NCBI GenBank assembly: GCA_030653635.1
Contig: JAURYZ010000059.1
Location: forward strand, 1-7,663
Direction: 5' to 3'
Length of the DNA: 7,663 nucleotides
From: Coriobacteriia bacterium
Lineage (GTDB): Bacteria; Actinomycetota; Coriobacteriia; Anaerosomatales; JAHIQC01
A program made the position numbers and the translations under genes. The first letter of the stretch is position 1; every line of letters starts with the position of its first letter. Below the pieces are notes generated by a model. It had not been told where the DNA came from and did not search any database. It saw only the letters and a list, made by a program, of their open reading frames with translations. This document shows, in pieces, positions 6,284-7,663 of the stretch.

Positions 6284-6679
6284 TCATGCTCTGGCTGCGC
6301 CCTTCACAGCGGCGACGAAGGCTTCCGCCTCCTCGACCCGGTCTCGCGGGACCGTCGTGGAGTACGCGAGATCCGGCGATTCGAAGATGAGGGTTGCGGA
6401 AACCGTTCGGGGGATACTGTCGTCGCCGCTCTCACGTTTGACAGACGACCCGAAAAGGCCCCCGCCGATGGCTCCGAGCGGACCCGCGATGGCGCCCCCG
6501 AGCAGCGCTCCGCCGAGGACGCCTGCCCCGGAGGTCTCGAATCCCGTTCCGCCATGGTCACGCGAGCGGTTCCTAATCACCTCGACTCTCGTGATCGCCT
6601 GTAGCCCGAGCACGCCGTCGGGGGTGTGTAGTCCCTCTTCGTCCAGCGCGAGATCCATGAACTTCCGATGCTGAACCAT
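6284..6679 (-). CDS. Small protein with glycine-rich hydrophobic hairpin in a possible PH-like domain
   Basis: I cannot assign a named family. The 131-aa protein has a polar, strand-rich first part (RKFMDLALDEEGLHTPDG, then ITRVEVIRN), a glycine/alanine-rich hydrophobic stretch at 51-78 with glycine-zipper spacing (GxxxG repeats: GAGVLGGALLGGAIAG and GAIGGGLFG), a polar segment and a last strand-strand-helix unit (VSATLIFESPDLAYSTTVP, then EEAEAFVAAVKGAA). Two strand groups and a closing helix recall a bacterial PH-like domain split by a membrane-active loop; this is inference. No signal peptide. I chose the ATG at 6679 over the GTG at 6715 because GGGGAG (6686-6691) lies 6 nt before it and MVQHRKF begins the structured part. 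If the flanking sites are attC-like, this gene with site C would be one cassette. Confidence 0.68.
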   Translation of the reverse strand: MVQHRKFMDLALDEEGLHTPDGVLGLQAITRVEVIRNRSRDHGGTGFETSGAGVLGGALLGGAIAGPLGAIGGGLFGSSVKRESGDDSIPRTVSATLIFESPDLAYSTTVPRDRVEEAEAFVAAVKGAARA

Positions 6680-6718
6680 GACTCTCTCCCCTGCCTGCGA
6701 ACATTCCATCTGCACTCA

Positions 6719-6825
6719 AGCTAACGTGTTTGCGCGTAACCAGCAACGCGGCCACGTACACTCACAGCCGAGGATACCGTTGCAAGGCCGCGTTGAGTGT
6801 TGGCGCGCGGGTGACGGATGAGGTC
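6719..6825 (-). other. Quasi-palindromic site B, candidate attC-like recombination site
   Basis: The segment after hicB is an inverted repeat with a perfect 10-bp stem, minus-strand CAACGCGGCC (6786-6795) and GGCCGCGTTG (6744-6753). Weaker pairing on the outside (CCA/TGG, GCGCG/CGCGC) extends toward both ends, and the terminal loop is about 32 nt. Around the stem, GCGCCAAC-ACT and CTG-GTTACGC form a near-symmetric pair like the R''/R' boxes with unpaired spacers of an attC. The minus-strand end, GCGCAAACACGTTAGCT, shares GCGCAARCACGTTA with site A. It has the compact position of an attC, right after a gene and about 35 nt before the next frame. Not run against a covariance model. Confidence 0.4.
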
Positions 6826-6837
6826 GGCTCGCTTCAC
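6721..6837 (-). pseudogene. hicA: hicA toxin remnant, truncated after about nine codons
   Basis: A GTG at 6837 overlaps the hicB stop as GTGA, the usual coupling within hicBA. The first codons read VKRADLIRH, which closely matches the start of HicA mRNA-interferase toxins (MKRxDLIRHL), but homology then ends. The remaining codons (PRANTQRGL and on) run through the palindromic site B to a TAG at 6721-6723. The catalytic-histidine and substrate-binding strands of HicA, normally in about 60 residues, are absent, so a functional toxin is not expected. This is inferred from nine residues and the gene order; the match to HicA is from memory of the family. Confidence 0.5.
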
Positions 6838-7047
6838 GCGCCGATACGAAGGGGCTCGCGGATGACCTTTCGGGTGCCGAGACGCTCTTCAGCGAGTACG
6901 CGATTGGCTTCAAGAACAAGCTCGACAGCTTCGCCGAGATTGGTCCGGGCCTCGTCAAGCGTCTCGCCCTGCGTGTTTGCGCCCGGGAGCTCCTCGACAT
7001 AGCCGATGTAGCCCTCAGGCACCTGCTGCCGTGAATTCCAGTTTCAC
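6834..7047 (-). pseudogene. hicB: HicB-like antitoxin, N-terminal frameshift
   Basis: HicB antitoxins bind and silence the HicA RNA-cleaving toxin. The body of this one is clear: VPEGYIGYVEELPGANTQGETLDEARTNLGEAVELVLEANR, the partial RNase H-like HicB fold, followed by a short C-terminal tail without a DNA-binding domain. The expected first strand (MKLEFTA) is also present, but in another frame: a GTG at 7047, preceded by GGAGGT (7056-7061, 8 nt spacing), reads VKLEFTAAGA and stops at TGA (7015-7017). The body frame opens with a GTG at 7022 that has no good ribosome site. Comparison with the family pattern suggests loss of about 8 nt near 7023-7028. The open 62-aa frame 6834-7022 could still be made by re-initiation, but I judge the gene decayed, together with hicA. 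Confidence 0.7.
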
Positions 7048-7055
7048 GACACATG

Positions 7056-7061
7056 ACCTCC
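7056..7061 (-). promoter_or_regulatory. Ribosome binding site of the ancestral hicB start
   Basis: GGAGGT on the minus strand, 8 nt before GTG at 7047. It points to the start of the out-of-frame MKLEFTA-like segment and not to the GTG at 7022 that opens the HicB body. An ATG at 7054 overlaps too closely and belongs to a meaningless frame. Confidence 0.6.
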
Positions 7062-7093
7062 GGTGCTCAATCTAGCATGGCACCCTTGTGAAT

Positions 7094-7176
7094 GCTTAAC
7101 GTGCTTGCGCTTCAGCCGGCGCTTCACCAGCGTGGCGTGTTTCGGCTTCACCCGCGCGCTTGCGCATCCATTATGC
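7094..7176 (-). other. Site A, candidate attC-like recombination site
   Basis: The segment directly follows the DUF6933 stop. On the minus strand it starts GCATAATGGATGCGC and ends GCGCAAGCACGTTAAGC. The two ends are imperfect complements (TGCGC/GCGCA perfect, GCATAAT/GTTAAGC in five of seven), with unequal short spacers, as in R and L boxes of attC sites. The last seven bases, GTTAAGC, fit GTTRRRY, and the preceding GGCTGAAGCGCAAGCAC resembles the left arm of known attC ends. The 83-nt length is within the usual attC range. The interior carries the short direct repeat GGTGAAGC twice. It shares its end with site B on the other side of hicBA. Confidence 0.4.
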
Positions 7177-7182
7177 GACACC

Positions 7183-7663
7183 TTACGCGCGTCGGGTAAA
7201 GGCCGGGGCTAGAACGGCCATGGGCCGTGGGCTGCGCTTGGCCTCGATACCGAACAGGCTGAGTGCCACCTCGGACGCGTACTTGTATCCGAGCGGTGAG
7301 AGAGGCGTGTGGCTGAGTGAGAACGCCGCCGCTTCGAGATCGTCGTCACTCCGCGTGCTCAGGCGGTGGTGGACCATATAGGTGTAGTCGTTCAGCGTGC
7401 CCAGCAAGGACTTGCTTGCGGTCTTCGCGACGATGACTTCACTACACTCCGCCATCTCGCGTTCGTATACGTCTTGCGGCACGCCGAGCAACGCCAGCTG
7501 TATGCCAATCGCCTCCGGGAACCGCTGCGGCAGCTTGGCAATCTCACGGCCAGGCATCACAACCGCTAAGTGTGAGTGCTCGCTGATGAGCAGCACGAAT
7601 CGCCGCTGCGCGACACCGAACGGCTTCGCGTACCAATCACCGAGCACCGTCGTTGAGGGCGGT
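7183..7663 (-). CDS. DUF6933 domain protein, 5' end beyond window
   Basis: The family is of unknown function. The visible 160 residues carry the marks of DUF6933: PPSTTVLGDWYAKPF near the start, RRFVLLISEHSHLAVVMPGREIAKLP, an Ala/Leu/Glu-rich helical part (AIGIQLALLGVPQDVYEREMAE), the conserved VIVAKTASKSLLGTLNDYTYM and the C-terminal LSHTPLSPLGYKYASEVALSLFG. The frame is open to the window edge. Since family members begin with a short 'LHCTKKLL'-like strand before LGDWYA, about 20-25 residues are probably missing; the GTG at 7645-7647 inside LGDWYA is not the start. The TAA stop at 7183-7185 is followed within 10 nt by site A, a compact arrangement typical of a cassette gene. No signal peptide or membrane segment is seen in the visible part. 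Confidence 0.85.
   Translation of the reverse strand, partial: PPSTTVLGDWYAKPFGVAQRRFVLLISEHSHLAVVMPGREIAKLPQRFPEAIGIQLALLGVPQDVYEREMAECSEVIVAKTASKSLLGTLNDYTYMVHHRLSTRSDDDLEAAAFSLSHTPLSPLGYKYASEVALSLFGIEAKRSPRPMAVLAPAFTRRA

Noticed and set aside
6716..7054. 112-aa minus-strand frame over the hicB region
   Set aside because: It is read in a different frame from HicB, is rich in Arg/Ser with no domain, and its ATG overlaps the ribosome site spacing of the true hicB start.
7110..7176. Short frame with repeated Gly-Glu-Ala (MRKRAGEAETRHAGEAPAE)
   Set aside because: It has only about 23 codons, reads through the palindromic site A, has no ribosome site, and its repeats follow from the GGTGAAGC direct repeats.
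1..7663. CRISPR array, tRNA or rRNA genes, insertion sequence or transposase
   Set aside because: No regularly spaced repeats, no cloverleaf or rRNA sequence, and no transposase or integrase frame were seen on either strand.

Overview
GC-rich bacterial DNA in which every supported gene lies on the minus strand, so the window is best read from right to left. A conserved anaerobic-metabolism operon occupies positions 1 to about 4.7 kb. An accessory stretch of small, unrelated genes occupies about 4.78 to 7.66 kb. The domain-split 'archaeal-type' glutamate synthase, the heterodisulfide-reductase-like protein and the two bacterial lipoproteins suggest a strict anaerobe. A deep-branching Actinomycetota (Coriobacteriia-like) or Chloroflexota lineage is plausible, but no marker gene settles this.

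Operon (4570 to 1, minus strand): a sigma70-like promoter (-35 at 4712-4717, -10 at 4688-4693) precedes a roughly 110-nt leader. The genes follow as hdrBC (HdrB-HdrC fusion, 3233-4570), gltB1 (class II glutamine amidotransferase, 1954-3240), gltB2 (ferredoxin-like plus FMN synthase domain, 440-1951) and gltB3 (GXGXG domain, from 419). Overlaps or very short gaps tie them into one transcript. The three glt products together rebuild the large subunit of glutamate synthase: glutamine is hydrolysed in GltB1, and the ammonia is added to 2-oxoglutarate at the FMN of GltB2. No GltD (NADPH subunit) is seen in the window. HdrBC, with two complete CCG (non-cubane cluster) motifs and two [4Fe-4S] motifs, is placed where an electron-delivery partner would be expected. 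gltB3 carries an in-frame TAG at 42-44 where the family has a tyrosine, and the homologous reading continues past it to the window edge.

Accessory region (7663 to 4782, minus strand): a 5'-truncated DUF6933 gene, a decayed hicBA toxin-antitoxin pair, a 131-aa protein with a glycine-rich hydrophobic hairpin, a lipoprotein of unknown function and a DUF1287 lipoprotein. The intergenic segments around the first genes are quasi-palindromic. Two of them, flanking the hicBA remnant in the same orientation, end in nearly the same core, GCGCAARCACGTTA, and a third resembles them. They look like integron attC recombination sites, with each gene plus its site forming a cassette. No integrase is in the window, so this is a hypothesis. 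The hicA toxin gene is cut off after about nine codons where one of these sites begins, and hicB has a frameshift between its Shine-Dalgarno start and its body.

No gene-free stretch exceeds 300 bases. The longest, 4571-4781, holds the operon promoter and leader.
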